The notes under the pieces are model-generated. The model was not told where the DNA came from and did no database searches. It saw only the letters and a program-made list of their open reading frames with translations. 56,008 nucleotides of DNA from Peptococcaceae bacterium (GTDB lineage Bacteria; Bacillota; Desulfotomaculia; Desulfotomaculales; Desulfocucumaceae). Positions 1-10,479 of this stretch are shown here, one piece after another; positions within the stretch are counted from its first letter, which is position 1; every line of letters begins with the position of its first letter. The DNA is taken from assembly GCA_023512435.1 (NCBI GenBank), contig JAILZP010000021.1, positions 1 through 56,008 of the forward strand, in the 5' to 3' direction. The position numbers were made by a program, and so were the translations under genes.

Positions 1-2
1 GC

Positions 3-656
3 GGGCAGATCCGCGGCCTGGACATGGCCGTAAAGAACGCCCAGGACGGCATCTCCCTGATCCAGACCGCCGAGGGTGCGCTGAACGAGACCCACGCCAT
101 TCTGCAGAGGATGCGGGAGCTGGCCGTGCAGTCCGCCAACGACACCAACACCGATGCGGATCGCACCGCCCTGCAGGCCGAAGTTAGTCAACTGGTTTCC
201 GAAATCAACAGGATCGCTCAACAAACTGAGTTCAACACCCAAAAACTGCTAAGCGGGGGCTTTACTGGAAAGCTGTTCCACATCGGTGCCAACGCAGGCC
301 AGAACATAACCGTAGCCATAAGCGATATGGGAGCCTCAGCGCTTGGTGTTAACAGTTTGAGTATTTCCGCCCAGACTGCTGCGAATGCCGCCATAAGCAC
401 CATTGACGCCGCCATAGCTTTGGTCTCAACTGAGCGGTCTGCGCTGGGCGCGATCCAGAACCGACTGGAGCACACCATCGCCAACCTGAGCACCGCTTCC
501 GAGAACCTGGCCGCATCCGAGTCCAGGATCCGCGACGTGGACATGGCCAAGGAGATGATGGAGTTCACCAAGATGAGCATACTGCAGCAGGCCGCCACGG
601 CCATGCTGGCCCAGGCCAACCAGCAGCCCCAGGGAGTGCTGACGCTGCTCAAGTAA
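3..656 (+). CDS. hag: Flagellin, 3' part (5' end outside window)
   Basis: Flagellin forms the flagellar filament. The frame is open from base 3 and already encodes the conserved N-terminal D1 helix ([16 protein letters not shown], then QTAEGALNE), so roughly the first 60 residues lie upstream of the window. The C-terminal D0/D1 signature is intact ([19 protein letters not shown], then a [13 protein letters not shown] stretch ending VLTLLK). The central part is short, so this looks like a compact flagellin without large D2/D3 domains. The ATG at 24 is an internal methionine, not the start. Codons of roughly 180-440 are richer in A/T than both ends. The gene sits next to a Maf glycosyltransferase and nonulosonic acid genes, which suggests the product is glycosylated. 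Confidence 0.96.
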   Translation, partial: GQIRGLDMAVKNAQDGISLIQTAEGALNETHAILQRMRELAVQSANDTNTDADRTALQAEVSQLVSEINRIAQQTEFNTQKLLSGGFTGKLFHIGANAGQNITVAISDMGASALGVNSLSISAQTAANAAISTIDAAIALVSTERSALGAIQNRLEHTIANLSTASENLAASESRIRDVDMAKEMMEFTKMSILQQAATAMLAQANQQPQGVLTLLK

Positions 657-682
657 CGGATGTCAAAAGAATAACCGAAATA

Positions 683-716
683 ATGAGAGATAGCCTTTCA
701 GGAGGCTATCTCTCAT
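683..716 (+). terminator. Hairpin terminator after flagellin
   Basis: A perfect 13-bp inverted repeat (683-695 with 704-716) with an 8-base loop lies 27 bases after the flagellin stop. No long T-run follows, only ATTAGTA, so it may act as an mRNA 3'-end stabiliser as well as a terminator. It separates the high-expression flagellin gene from the glycosylation island. Confidence 0.75.
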
Positions 717-757
717 ATTAGTACCGCTTGGCAATATATACCAGGGTGGGATGTATT

Positions 758-1276
758 TTGATAAAAATTGGCGATGAGTTAATTGAAAGAAAGGACTCCA
801 TTGAAGAAACAATGAAGGCCTTGCGTTTACATTTACACAATAATAAAATTATAATTGTTGATGAAAATGACGTACCATGCACTGATGATCAGATTATAGC
901 CTTAATGAGCAATGACTATGTTGAATTTAAGACCAAACCTATAGTACAGTTGGAAAAAGAGACTATATTTGAATCAATATCATGCACAGAAAAACTGGAG
1001 AAAAAGATGGCCGACATGTTGGACTCGGATAACCCAAATGAAGTATTTAAATACTTTCCAGGGATACTTGAATCATTGCTGGAATTGGCAAAAATATGTA
1101 AGTATTTCAATTCACCTATTATAAAGCAGGAAAAAATAATAGAATATGCTCGCAAGTCAGTGGTGCAAATGGAAGAAAACAACGATAATTATCTTAGGGA
1201 AATTACTGAGTACGAATTTATTCCTATGATTTCAGAATTTAAAAAATTTCTCTTGAGAGGTAAGGCTAATTGTTAG
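758..1276 (+). CDS. Unknown protein, first gene of the flagellin glycosylation island
   Basis: I do not recognise this family. With TTG 758 as start (GGTGGG at 745-750, 7 bases upstream) the product is 172 aa, mostly charged and helical, with no signal peptide or membrane segment. The frame is open further upstream, but no other start has a ribosome site. The N-terminal 60 residues (IKIGDELIERKDSIEETM, then a KIIIVDEND strand) look like a small alpha/beta domain. The C-terminal part is helical with many Lys and Glu. The coding sequence is strongly A/T-rich, unlike the flagellin before it. Its stop overlaps the maf start by 7 bases, which suggests translational coupling and a role in flagellin modification or export; that role is inference from position only. 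Confidence 0.75.
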   Translation: MIKIGDELIERKDSIEETMKALRLHLHNNKIIIVDENDVPCTDDQIIALMSNDYVEFKTKPIVQLEKETIFESISCTEKLEKKMADMLDSDNPNEVFKYFPGILESLLELAKICKYFNSPIIKQEKIIEYARKSVVQMEENNDNYLREITEYEFIPMISEFKKFLLRGKANC

Positions 1277-3015
1277 AATACAATATATTAAAAGGAAGAT
1301 CTGATACTGGAGAAGAGATATACCTATACTGCAATGACAGCAATAAAAAAATTCCTTTGAATTCAGTTTTTTCTCCGGAAAGAGAAGCTGAAAAGCTGTC
1401 GAAAAAAATTAATATAACGGGGAAAGTAGTATTTCTTATTGGAATAGGCAATGGTGCTCTTTTAAAATACTGGAAAAATAATAATAACTTTGAATTTGTT
1501 TTTTTAGTTATAATAGAACCTTTTGATATAAGCCCGGATAATGAAACAGAAAGAATAATCAAGAAAAGCAGAAAAATATTGTTTCTTAATTATAAAGATT
1601 TTTCGGCCAGCAAGTTCTCACTTTTTTTGGAGTGCTTTGAAGGCGTTGATATTGAGGTTATTATACATCCCAACTATGAAAAAACTGACCCCAAATACAT
1701 GGAAGAAATTGTTAGAGAATTAAACAGGGGTATTTCTCTGTATAAAGTTAATAAAAATACATATCGCTTGTTTATGACCGATTGGGTTATTGAGCCACTT
1801 ATAAATCTTAAGTATAGTTATAACCTTACGTCAATAGAAGAGCTTAGGAATGTTTTCAAAGGCCAAAGAGCGGTGCTCACCGCATCGGGACCATCATTAA
1901 AAAAACAAATATCTTTTGTTAAAGATTTTAAAAGATCTGCATTTATATTTGCAGCAGGCTCTTCTTTTAATGGATTAATAAGCGGAGGAGTAGTTCCTGA
2001 TTTTGTTACATCTATTGATTCAGGAAAGGCTAATTACGATGTTCACTTTAAGAATTCCAGTTATGAAGGGACCTTAATAGTTGGTAGCATTGTTAACTCA
2101 AAAATATTGGAAAAGCACAATGGAGATGTAATTTTGGCGGGTATTGGGCTTGATGATATAACAAGGAGAGCAATGCCGAAATTGCATATATTTCCTTCTT
2201 ATCCGTCTGTTGCGTTGTTTACTTTAGCCATTATTCATTATTTGGGATTTCAAGAAGTTTATTTGGTCGGTCAGGATCTGGCGCTGGTTAATGACAAATA
2301 TTACGCGGAGGGAGTCCATGAGCATAAAGCGGCAGAAGAAGTAAAGCCGCATTTATATATTGAAAGCAACAACGGTGGAGAGGTTGGTACCACTTTTCCA
2401 TTATATGCATTTCTTAAATCCTTTGAAGAGATGGTAAGATTGATACATAAAGATGATTTCCGTATATATAACTTGTCGAGAAATGGGGCCAAAATAAAAG
2501 GGGTTCCCTATGTCGATGTCAAGGATATTGATTTTCAATTTCGCAGAAAAGAACAATTAATTAATTTGCGCCCCAAAGTTGTGACAAGAGAAAGTTTGAA
2601 TGCTGTCGGGAGGATAATGGATGAATTTATAGATGTATATCTAGAAGCAAAAAAATTGAAAGATGTCTTGAGCAAAATTAACAATAGAAATAAAATCAGT
2701 GATAAAACCACTATTAAAGTTCTCAAGGCCTTGAGGAACTTAAGAAGCATTGCCATAATGGAAGATGTAATAACCAAAAGAATTGCATTTATATTAAATG
2801 GAATTAACAATACTATTGAATATTTAACAATGAAAGGTAGTAAAAGCAGAGAAAGGGAGCTTTTAATAAATGAGCTTGAAAAAATGATTTGGTATATACT
2901 TGAGTTTATTAAAAAATTGTTTTGCGATGAAAGGTATATAGAACTGCTTGGTGAAATAAAAGTAAATAATAAAGAGAAGTACGATTTATTTTATAAAGAG
3001 AATGGCATAGTATGA
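1270..3015 (+). CDS. maf: Maf-type motility accessory factor, probable flagellin nonulosonic acid glycosyltransferase
   Basis: The 581-aa protein carries the DUF115/MptE-like core of the Maf family. A first Rossmann-like part contains VFLIGIGNGALLKYW, and the signature region RAVLTASGPSLKKQ is followed by AGSSFNGLI and PDFVTSIDSGKANYD. Maf proteins transfer pseudaminic or legionaminic acid from CMP-sugar to Ser/Thr of flagellin in the cytoplasm before export. The start is TTG 1270 with AGAGG at 1256-1260; it overlaps the preceding stop. The C-terminal 150 residues are Lys-rich helices. The gene is A/T-rich like its five downstream neighbours. Position directly after flagellin and before the pse genes supports the assignment; sugar specificity cannot be read from the sequence. 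Confidence 0.88.
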   Translation: MLEYNILKGRSDTGEEIYLYCNDSNKKIPLNSVFSPEREAEKLSKKINITGKVVFLIGIGNGALLKYWKNNNNFEFVFLVIIEPFDISPDNETERIIKKSRKILFLNYKDFSASKFSLFLECFEGVDIEVIIHPNYEKTDPKYMEEIVRELNRGISLYKVNKNTYRLFMTDWVIEPLINLKYSYNLTSIEELRNVFKGQRAVLTASGPSLKKQISFVKDFKRSAFIFAAGSSFNGLISGGVVPDFVTSIDSGKANYDVHFKNSSYEGTLIVGSIVNSKILEKHNGDVILAGIGLDDITRRAMPKLHIFPSYPSVALFTLAIIHYLGFQEVYLVGQDLALVNDKYYAEGVHEHKAAEEVKPHLYIESNNGGEVGTTFPLYAFLKSFEEMVRLIHKDDFRIYNLSRNGAKIKGVPYVDVKDIDFQFRRKEQLINLRPKVVTRESLNAVGRIMDEFIDVYLEAKKLKDVLSKINNRNKISDKTTIKVLKALRNLRSIAIMEDVITKRIAFILNGINNTIEYLTMKGSKSRERELLINELEKMIWYILEFIKKLFCDERYIELLGEIKVNNKEKYDLFYKENGIV

Positions 3016-3026
3016 AGGGTAATCAA

Positions 3027-3764
3027 ATGAAAAAAGTAATCATAGTTCAAGCAAGAATGTCATCTACCAGGTTGCCGGGAAAGGTTTTAAAGGAAGTATT
3101 GGGAAAACCCCTGCTGGAATACCAGTATGAGAGATTACAACGGGTAAGGTTGGCTGATAAGATTGTTATCGCGACAACCGTCAATCAGTCGGATCAACCG
3201 GTGATCGATTTTTGCAAAAGATTAAACATTTCTTATTACAGGGGATCGGAAACGGATGTGCTGACCAGGTACTATGAAGCTGCTTTGTTGTATAGTGCCG
3301 ACATAGTGGTAAGAGTCACTTCCGACTGCCCGTTGATTGACCCTTTTGTAATTGACAAGGTGATGGATTTTTACCTGCAACATTATCCAACATACGATTA
3401 TGTATCCAATACTCTTGAAAGAACTTATCCACGTGGTATGGACACTGAGGTTTTCTCATTTAAAGCGCTGGAAAGAGCGCATTTTGAAGCGGTGTCACCA
3501 CCGGACAGGGAGCATGTGACACCGTTTTTATATCGCAATTCTGAGAAATTTAGAATTAACAATGTTTCCTTCCATTCGGACCAAAGCTGTCACAGGTGGA
3601 CAGTAGATACTGTTGAGGACTTTGAATTAATTAAGAGGGTATTAGAATGCTTATACCCCATTAATCCTGAATTTACCATGGAGGATGTACTGGACATTAT
3701 TAGCCTGAACCCAGACTGGTTCTATATAAATGCGCATGTAGAACAGAAAAAATATGGCCAATAA
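3027..3764 (+). CDS. SpsF-like cytidylyltransferase family protein, candidate PseF (CMP-nonulosonate synthase)
   Basis: The 245-aa protein starts KKVIIVQARMSSTRLPGKVL, the nucleotide-binding loop of the SpsF/acylneuraminate cytidylyltransferase group, and continues with VVRVTSDCPLIDP, the metal-binding segment. ATG 3027 is preferred over ATG 3012 because GAAGGG at 3015-3020 is well spaced from it; the upstream ATG overlaps the maf stop as ATGA. SpsF-type proteins are less specific markers than true PseF, which begins with an IIPARGGSK-like loop. As it is the only nucleotidyltransferase in an island with pseB, C, G and I, it is the best candidate to activate the sugar as its CMP derivative before transfer by Maf. 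That last step is inference. Confidence 0.82.
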   Translation: MKKVIIVQARMSSTRLPGKVLKEVLGKPLLEYQYERLQRVRLADKIVIATTVNQSDQPVIDFCKRLNISYYRGSETDVLTRYYEAALLYSADIVVRVTSDCPLIDPFVIDKVMDFYLQHYPTYDYVSNTLERTYPRGMDTEVFSFKALERAHFEAVSPPDREHVTPFLYRNSEKFRINNVSFHSDQSCHRWTVDTVEDFELIKRVLECLYPINPEFTMEDVLDIISLNPDWFYINAHVEQKKYGQ

Positions 3765-3806
3765 GAAACTGTGATCTATTATAATTTATTACCGGGGGGG
3801 ATAATT

Positions 3807-4697
3807 ATGAATTGTTCAGTCATAAAAAACTCATTTGGATTTTTTGAGCTGAAGAAAAAACCAACAACTGAGACATTAAAAAAATATTATTCTGAAAAAT
3901 ATTATCAGGAAGCTAAAGGCAGCTATAAACATATTTATTCTGAAGAGGAATTAATGTACGTAACAAACAAAATAGAACAAAGATACGCAATTATATCCAA
4001 ATATTTGAATAATGGGTTAAATGACAGGAATTTTTTAGATATAGGTTGCGGAGAAGGCTGGGCTCTTAAATACTTTAGTGAAAAGTCTTGGAATGTAACC
4101 GGCCTGGATTACAGTGACTATGGATGCCGTGCGCATAATCCGGAAATGACCCCAAAATTATTAATTGGAGATGTTAATGATAGTATAATAAAATTGGTGA
4201 AAAAAAAGTTAACATTTAATGTAATCTGGTTGGATAATATTTTGGAACATGTACTAAATCCATTAGAACTTTTAATAAAAATAAAGAAACTGATTAATAA
4301 TGACGGCATACTAGTAATAGAGGTGCCAAATGATTTTTCAATAACACAGATGCAATTGCTTAAGAAAGGATATATATCTGATGCATTTTGGATAGCAAAT
4401 CCTGATCATATATCATATTTTAATATGGAAGGACTGGTTAATATATGTAATAAAGCTGGATGGTCATGTCTTTATATTATGTCTGACTTTCCTATAGATT
4501 TTTTTCTATTTAATGAAGATACAAACTATATTAATGATAAGAGCAAAGGGAGTAATTGCCATAAAACAAGAGTGATAATTGAAAACATGTTACATAATAT
4601 CTCGCCAATAAAAACGAATGAATTGTACCGGGTCTTGGCAGAAATGGGTTTGGGTAGATCAATAACTGGTTTTTTCAGACTAAAGGAGGAAAAATGA
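3807..4697 (+). CDS. Class I SAM-dependent methyltransferase
   Basis: The 296-aa protein has motif I of a Rossmann methyltransferase (LDIGCGEGWALKYF, near residue 75) followed by VTGLDYSDYG, the acidic ribose-binding strand, and the later DNILEHVLNP and GILVIEVPND segments. The fold places it with glycan or small-molecule methyltransferases. ATG 3807 follows a strong CCGGGGGGG purine tract at 3792-3800; a GTG at 3771 has no ribosome site. The 3' end overlaps the next gene as ATGA. In this setting it probably methylates the flagellin sugar or a substituent on it. The substrate is not evident. The gene is A/T-rich. Confidence 0.85.
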   Translation: MNCSVIKNSFGFFELKKKPTTETLKKYYSEKYYQEAKGSYKHIYSEEELMYVTNKIEQRYAIISKYLNNGLNDRNFLDIGCGEGWALKYFSEKSWNVTGLDYSDYGCRAHNPEMTPKLLIGDVNDSIIKLVKKKLTFNVIWLDNILEHVLNPLELLIKIKKLINNDGILVIEVPNDFSITQMQLLKKGYISDAFWIANPDHISYFNMEGLVNICNKAGWSCLYIMSDFPIDFFLFNEDTNYINDKSKGSNCHKTRVIIENMLHNISPIKTNELYRVLAEMGLGRSITGFFRLKEEK

Positions 4698-5440
4698 ATA
4701 AAATTAACGTGTTAGTAGGATCAACTAAAACAGAAATTGAAAATAGATCGGCTTTTATAGAAAAATTTAAAAATTGTCCAATTCCTGATAGTGAAATTCT
4801 AAGCAACCTTGGTCTTTTTATAAACAGGCAGTCTTTATCCCGAATTATTTTTATCCATGAAATGTATAAAAAAATTATTAATGTTCACGGGGTGATAATT
4901 GAATTTGGAGTTCGCTGGGGGCAGAACCTTTCGCTTTTTCAGTCATTTAGAGGTATGTATGAGCCCTTCAATTATAACAGAAAAATAATAGGGTTTGATA
5001 CTTTTGCCGGGTTTCCTGAAATTGACAAAAAGGACGGCGATAAACTTTCAGTTGGTGATTATGGTGTTGTAGACGGTTATGAAAGTTATCTTGAAGAAAT
5101 TCTTCAATATCATGAACTTGAAAGTCCTATATCCCACAAAAAGAAATTTGAACTTATTAAAGGAGACGCATCTGAATTAATTATTACTTATTTTGAAAAT
5201 AATCCTGAGACAATAGTTGCTCTTGCATATTTTGATTTTGACATATATCTTCCTACGAAAAAATGTTTGGAGGCTATTAAAGACAGGGTGACCAAGGGAA
5301 GCGTTTTAGTTTTTGACGAATTGAATTGCCCGGAATTTCCTGGTGAAACGTTGGCATTGAAAGAGGTGTTTGGCCTTGACAAATATGCGATAAGAAGAAA
5401 TCCGTTAAATCCACTATGTTCATATATTGTTATTGATTAG
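4694..5440 (+). CDS. TylF/MycF-family O-methyltransferase
   Basis: The 248-aa protein has the TylF/macrocin O-methyltransferase layout: IIEFGVRWGQNLSLF as SAM-binding loop (about residue 70), IGFDTFAGFPEIDK as the acidic strand with the family-typical F-D-T-F-x-G-F-P, and YFDFDIYLPTKK plus LVFDELN near the metal site. TylF relatives methylate sugar hydroxyls of antibiotics and surface glycans and use a divalent metal. Its ATG overlaps the stop of the preceding methyltransferase, so the two are co-translated. Two different methyltransferases in one island suggest a decorated glycan carrying more than one methyl group, or one O- and one N-methylation; this is inference. Confidence 0.87.
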   Translation: MNKINVLVGSTKTEIENRSAFIEKFKNCPIPDSEILSNLGLFINRQSLSRIIFIHEMYKKIINVHGVIIEFGVRWGQNLSLFQSFRGMYEPFNYNRKIIGFDTFAGFPEIDKKDGDKLSVGDYGVVDGYESYLEEILQYHELESPISHKKKFELIKGDASELIITYFENNPETIVALAYFDFDIYLPTKKCLEAIKDRVTKGSVLVFDELNCPEFPGETLALKEVFGLDKYAIRRNPLNPLCSYIVID

Positions 5441-5501
5441 GAGTTAGGATTTGAGATGTTGGCATAAGATAGAAAAAATAATTTTTTTGAGGATAAAAGT
5501 C

Positions 5502-6452
5502 ATGTCAAAAAATATAAACATTCTAGTTACAAGCATATCTAAAAAGGTTCCATTGATTAAGTCTTTAAGGAATGCCGTTAACAAAATAGGTACAGGAACA
5601 ATTATAGGAGCTGATATGAATGAAAATTGTATAGGAAAATACTTTGTGGACAGTTTTTGGCAAATGCCGCCTCTATTACAATTGGATTTAAATGAACTAA
5701 TTGAATATTGCAAGAAAAACAATGTGAAGTGTATAATTCCAACACGTGATGGTGATTTACCTTTCTTTGCTTATCACAGAGAAGAGTTATTAAAGAATAA
5801 CATTTGTACGATGGTTTCCCCGTTAGAAGCCATTGAAATATGCAATGATAAGCTTAAGTTTTATATGGTTGGGAAAAAACTTGGTTATCCAGTGATTGTA
5901 ACTACCACAAGCATAGATGAGCTAGAATGTATTTCATATGTTGTTAAGGAAAGATATGGCGCCGGTTCTCGCAGCATAGGGATAAATCTAAACAAAGAAC
6001 AGGCGCTATATTACGCAACTAAGCTTGAAAATCCCATATACCAGCCTTATATAGAGGGGAAGGAATACAGTATAGACCTTTACATAGATGCGAAAGGTAA
6101 AACAAAAGGTGTTGTTGTGCGTACCAGGGAGCTTGTTATAAACGGTGAGTCCCAAATAACTTGCACTATAAGAAATGATATTCTTGAGAGAGTGTGCTCT
6201 GACTTAGCCGAGTCGATTTCTTTATATGGCCATGTTGTTATGCAGGTTATTATAGACTGTGAATCCCAAATCCATATTATTGAATGTAACAGCAGATTTG
6301 GCGGCGCGTCATCAATAAGCATTAAGGCGGGAGTTGACAGTTTTTATTGGTTTTTACTGGAGTCATTAGGTGAAAATTTGAATGACTACCCTTTTATAAG
6401 ATCTGCTACTGAGAAGAAACAAATAAGATATGCAGAGGATTTGATTATTTGA
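5502..6452 (+). CDS. ATP-grasp carboxylate-amine ligase-like protein
   Basis: The 316-aa protein has an ATP-grasp fold of the carbamoyl-phosphate-synthase-like type. A pre-ATP-grasp Rossmann-like N-terminus contains CIIPTRDGDLPFF, the glycine-rich loop is KERYGAGSRSIG, the segment QPYIEGKEYSID is the adenine-contact region, and IIECNSRFGGAS is the metal/phosphate-binding motif. Such enzymes join a carboxylate to an amine through an acyl-phosphate. ATG 5502 has TGAGGA at 5488-5493. One base separates its stop from the HAD gene. In a nonulosonic acid island it may attach an amino acid or other acyl group to an amino-sugar nitrogen. The substrate is unknown. Confidence 0.86.
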   Translation: MSKNINILVTSISKKVPLIKSLRNAVNKIGTGTIIGADMNENCIGKYFVDSFWQMPPLLQLDLNELIEYCKKNNVKCIIPTRDGDLPFFAYHREELLKNNICTMVSPLEAIEICNDKLKFYMVGKKLGYPVIVTTTSIDELECISYVVKERYGAGSRSIGINLNKEQALYYATKLENPIYQPYIEGKEYSIDLYIDAKGKTKGVVVRTRELVINGESQITCTIRNDILERVCSDLAESISLYGHVVMQVIIDCESQIHIIECNSRFGGASSISIKAGVDSFYWFLLESLGENLNDYPFIRSATEKKQIRYAEDLII

Positions 6453-6453
6453 T

Positions 6454-7116
6454 ATGGTTATAGTTTTTGATTTAGATGATACTTTATATGAAGAAAGAAG
6501 TTTTGTTAGGAGTGGTTTTAAAAAAGTAGCAAATTATTTATACTGTAAGCATTTGATCCCTGAAGACGAAAGCTACGCTTACATGTTAAAAAAGCTTGAG
6601 ATGGGACGGGGGCGTGTTTTTGACGATGTTTTAATTAAATATAATTTGTATAGTAAAACAGAGGTTAAAAAGTGTCTTTTTATTTATCGCAATCATAAGC
6701 CTGATATCGTGCTTTTTGAAGATGCGGACATTTGTTTAAAACGTTTTGAACATTTTTCTTTGTACATTGTGACTGATGGAAATAAAATTGTTCAAAACAA
6801 CAAGCTTATTTCACTGGGGTTATATGACAGGGTAAAATTTTGCTTTATAACACACAGATACGGTATAAAAAATGCTAAACCGTCACCGTATTGTTTTTTA
6901 AGAATATGTGAGAGAGAAAGGGTGAATCCTGAAGAGGTTGTATATATTGGTGATAATCCCTATAAAGATTTTGTAGGAATAAAACCTTTGGGTTTTAAGA
7001 CAATCAGGGTATTAAGGGGAATATTTAAGGATATAAAAAAATCGAAAAAATATGAGGCAGATATAAATATATACTCACTTGACGAACTCGATGTTAGTTT
7101 GCTTGAAAAGCTGTAA
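6454..7116 (+). CDS. HAD-superfamily hydrolase
   Basis: The 220-aa protein shows all four HAD motifs: VFDLDDTLYEE at the N-terminus (nucleophile and acid/base aspartates), YIVTDGNK (motif II), the lysine in NAKPSPYCF (motif III) and YIGDNPYKDFVG (motif IV). A helical cap domain lies between motifs I and II, as in subclass I phosphatases. It starts one base after the ATP-grasp stop, so the pair is almost certainly co-expressed. A HAD phosphatase fits removal of the C9 phosphate left by some nonulosonate synthases, or a phosphorylated acyl donor, but PseI-type synthases do not require one, which makes its role here unclear. Confidence 0.88.
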   Translation: MVIVFDLDDTLYEERSFVRSGFKKVANYLYCKHLIPEDESYAYMLKKLEMGRGRVFDDVLIKYNLYSKTEVKKCLFIYRNHKPDIVLFEDADICLKRFEHFSLYIVTDGNKIVQNNKLISLGLYDRVKFCFITHRYGIKNAKPSPYCFLRICERERVNPEEVVYIGDNPYKDFVGIKPLGFKTIRVLRGIFKDIKKSKKYEADINIYSLDELDVSLLEKL

Positions 7117-7143
7117 ATAAATATAGATCGAGGGAACCGTAAA

Positions 7144-8253
7144 TTGAAAGTTATTTTTCGGTGCGATGCTTCAATAAGAATAGGAACCGGTCACGTTATG
7201 CGATGCTTGACCCTGGCAGACGTATTAAGGAGCGAGGGGGACGATATAACTTTTATATGCAGGGAACTTCCGGGCAATTTGTGCAGTGTTATTAAGAAAA
7301 AAGGGCACAAGGTTAGCCGCCTTTCATGCGGGAATGACTTTAAAAAGAATGATTATAAATCGCAGGATGAAAAGATTTGTGGTCTCAGCTGGAAAAGTGA
7401 TTCTGAGGAGACTGTTGCTGAACTGATAAGAGCAGGGAATCCTGATTGGATTATTGTTGACCACTATTTCCTAGATAAACGGTGGGAAGCACAGATACGG
7501 CCTTTTGTAAAGAATATCATGGTTATTGACGACTTGGCCGACCGCCCCCATGATTGCGATGTACTACTGGACCAAAACTTTTACGAAAAAATGGAAATGC
7601 GATACGAGGGTAAAGTTCCAAAGCATTGCCGGAAGTTGCTGGGACCCGGTTATGCATTGCTGCGTCCGGAGTTCAGGGAGGCCCGGAGGAACTTAAAGGA
7701 GCGGGACGGCGGTGTGCGGCGAATGTTGGTTTTTTTTAGCGGCAGTGATCCCACAAACGAAACTGCCAGGGCGCTGGAGGCAATATATCGGATCAATCGG
7801 CAGGATATTGGCGTTGATGTGGTGGTGGGGAACGTCAACCCGCACAGGAAAATGATAAAGCAGATGTGTTCGGAGATTCCAAGTGCCGTATTTCATTGCC
7901 AGGTGGATAACATGGCTAAATTAATGGCGCAGGCAGACCTGGCCATCGGTGCAGGTGGCATTACGACATGGGAGAGGTGCTTTCTGGGGCTACCGTCCAT
8001 TGTTCTGGTGCTGGCCAAAAACCAGTACGAGACCACTGTTGCCGCCGCAAGAGTCGGGGCGTTACGGGCATTGGGCTGGGCACAGGAGGTTAGCGTGGAT
8101 GGGCTGTGTGAGGCTATTGAATGGGCCTTGAAAAGTCCTAAGGAGCTAAGAAAAATGGCGAAGAAGGCCATGGAATTAATGGGCAGCCAGTATTGTGACG
8201 GGATAGGATCAGTAATAAGGCTATTACGGAGGTTAGCCATACCGGGTGCATGA
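7144..8253 (+). CDS. pseG: UDP-2,4-diacetamido-2,4,6-trideoxy-beta-L-altropyranose hydrolase (PseG)
   Basis: PseG removes UDP from the 2,4-diacetamido sugar, releasing the 6-deoxy altrose that PseI condenses with PEP. The 369-aa protein begins VIFRCDASIRIGTGHVMRC, with the GxGHxxRC motif that includes the catalytic His of the family, and has a GT-B like second domain with FFSGSDPTNET and AIGAGGITTWERC for UDP binding. The start is TTG 7144 with GAGGGA at 7130-7135. Codon composition shifts from A/T-rich to mixed within and after this gene, marking the edge of the A/T-rich block. It is somewhat longer than the ~275-aa Campylobacter/Helicobacter type, within the range of Firmicute forms. Confidence 0.92.
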   Translation: MKVIFRCDASIRIGTGHVMRCLTLADVLRSEGDDITFICRELPGNLCSVIKKKGHKVSRLSCGNDFKKNDYKSQDEKICGLSWKSDSEETVAELIRAGNPDWIIVDHYFLDKRWEAQIRPFVKNIMVIDDLADRPHDCDVLLDQNFYEKMEMRYEGKVPKHCRKLLGPGYALLRPEFREARRNLKERDGGVRRMLVFFSGSDPTNETARALEAIYRINRQDIGVDVVVGNVNPHRKMIKQMCSEIPSAVFHCQVDNMAKLMAQADLAIGAGGITTWERCFLGLPSIVLVLAKNQYETTVAAARVGALRALGWAQEVSVDGLCEAIEWALKSPKELRKMAKKAMELMGSQYCDGIGSVIRLLRRLAIPGA

Positions 8254-8406
8254 AGATTGACAGCTTAGGCAGGTAGAGAAGTCAGACCTGGGAAAGGTTT
8301 TTGAATGTCGAAATTCGGGAAGCAAGAGTTCAGTGATGTGCACAGTTCAGATTATCACCATGAGTGAAGCTGAAAGATAAACCACGCTTTTATGGAGAGA
8401 AGCCAG

Positions 8407-10478
<2,072 letters not shown>

Positions 10479-10479
10479 T

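Noticed and set aside
657..757. c-di-GMP or other riboswitch, or a promoter, upstream of the first island gene
   Set aside because: Only the terminator hairpin and a poor TTGGCA/ATGTAT pair are seen; no conserved aptamer core.
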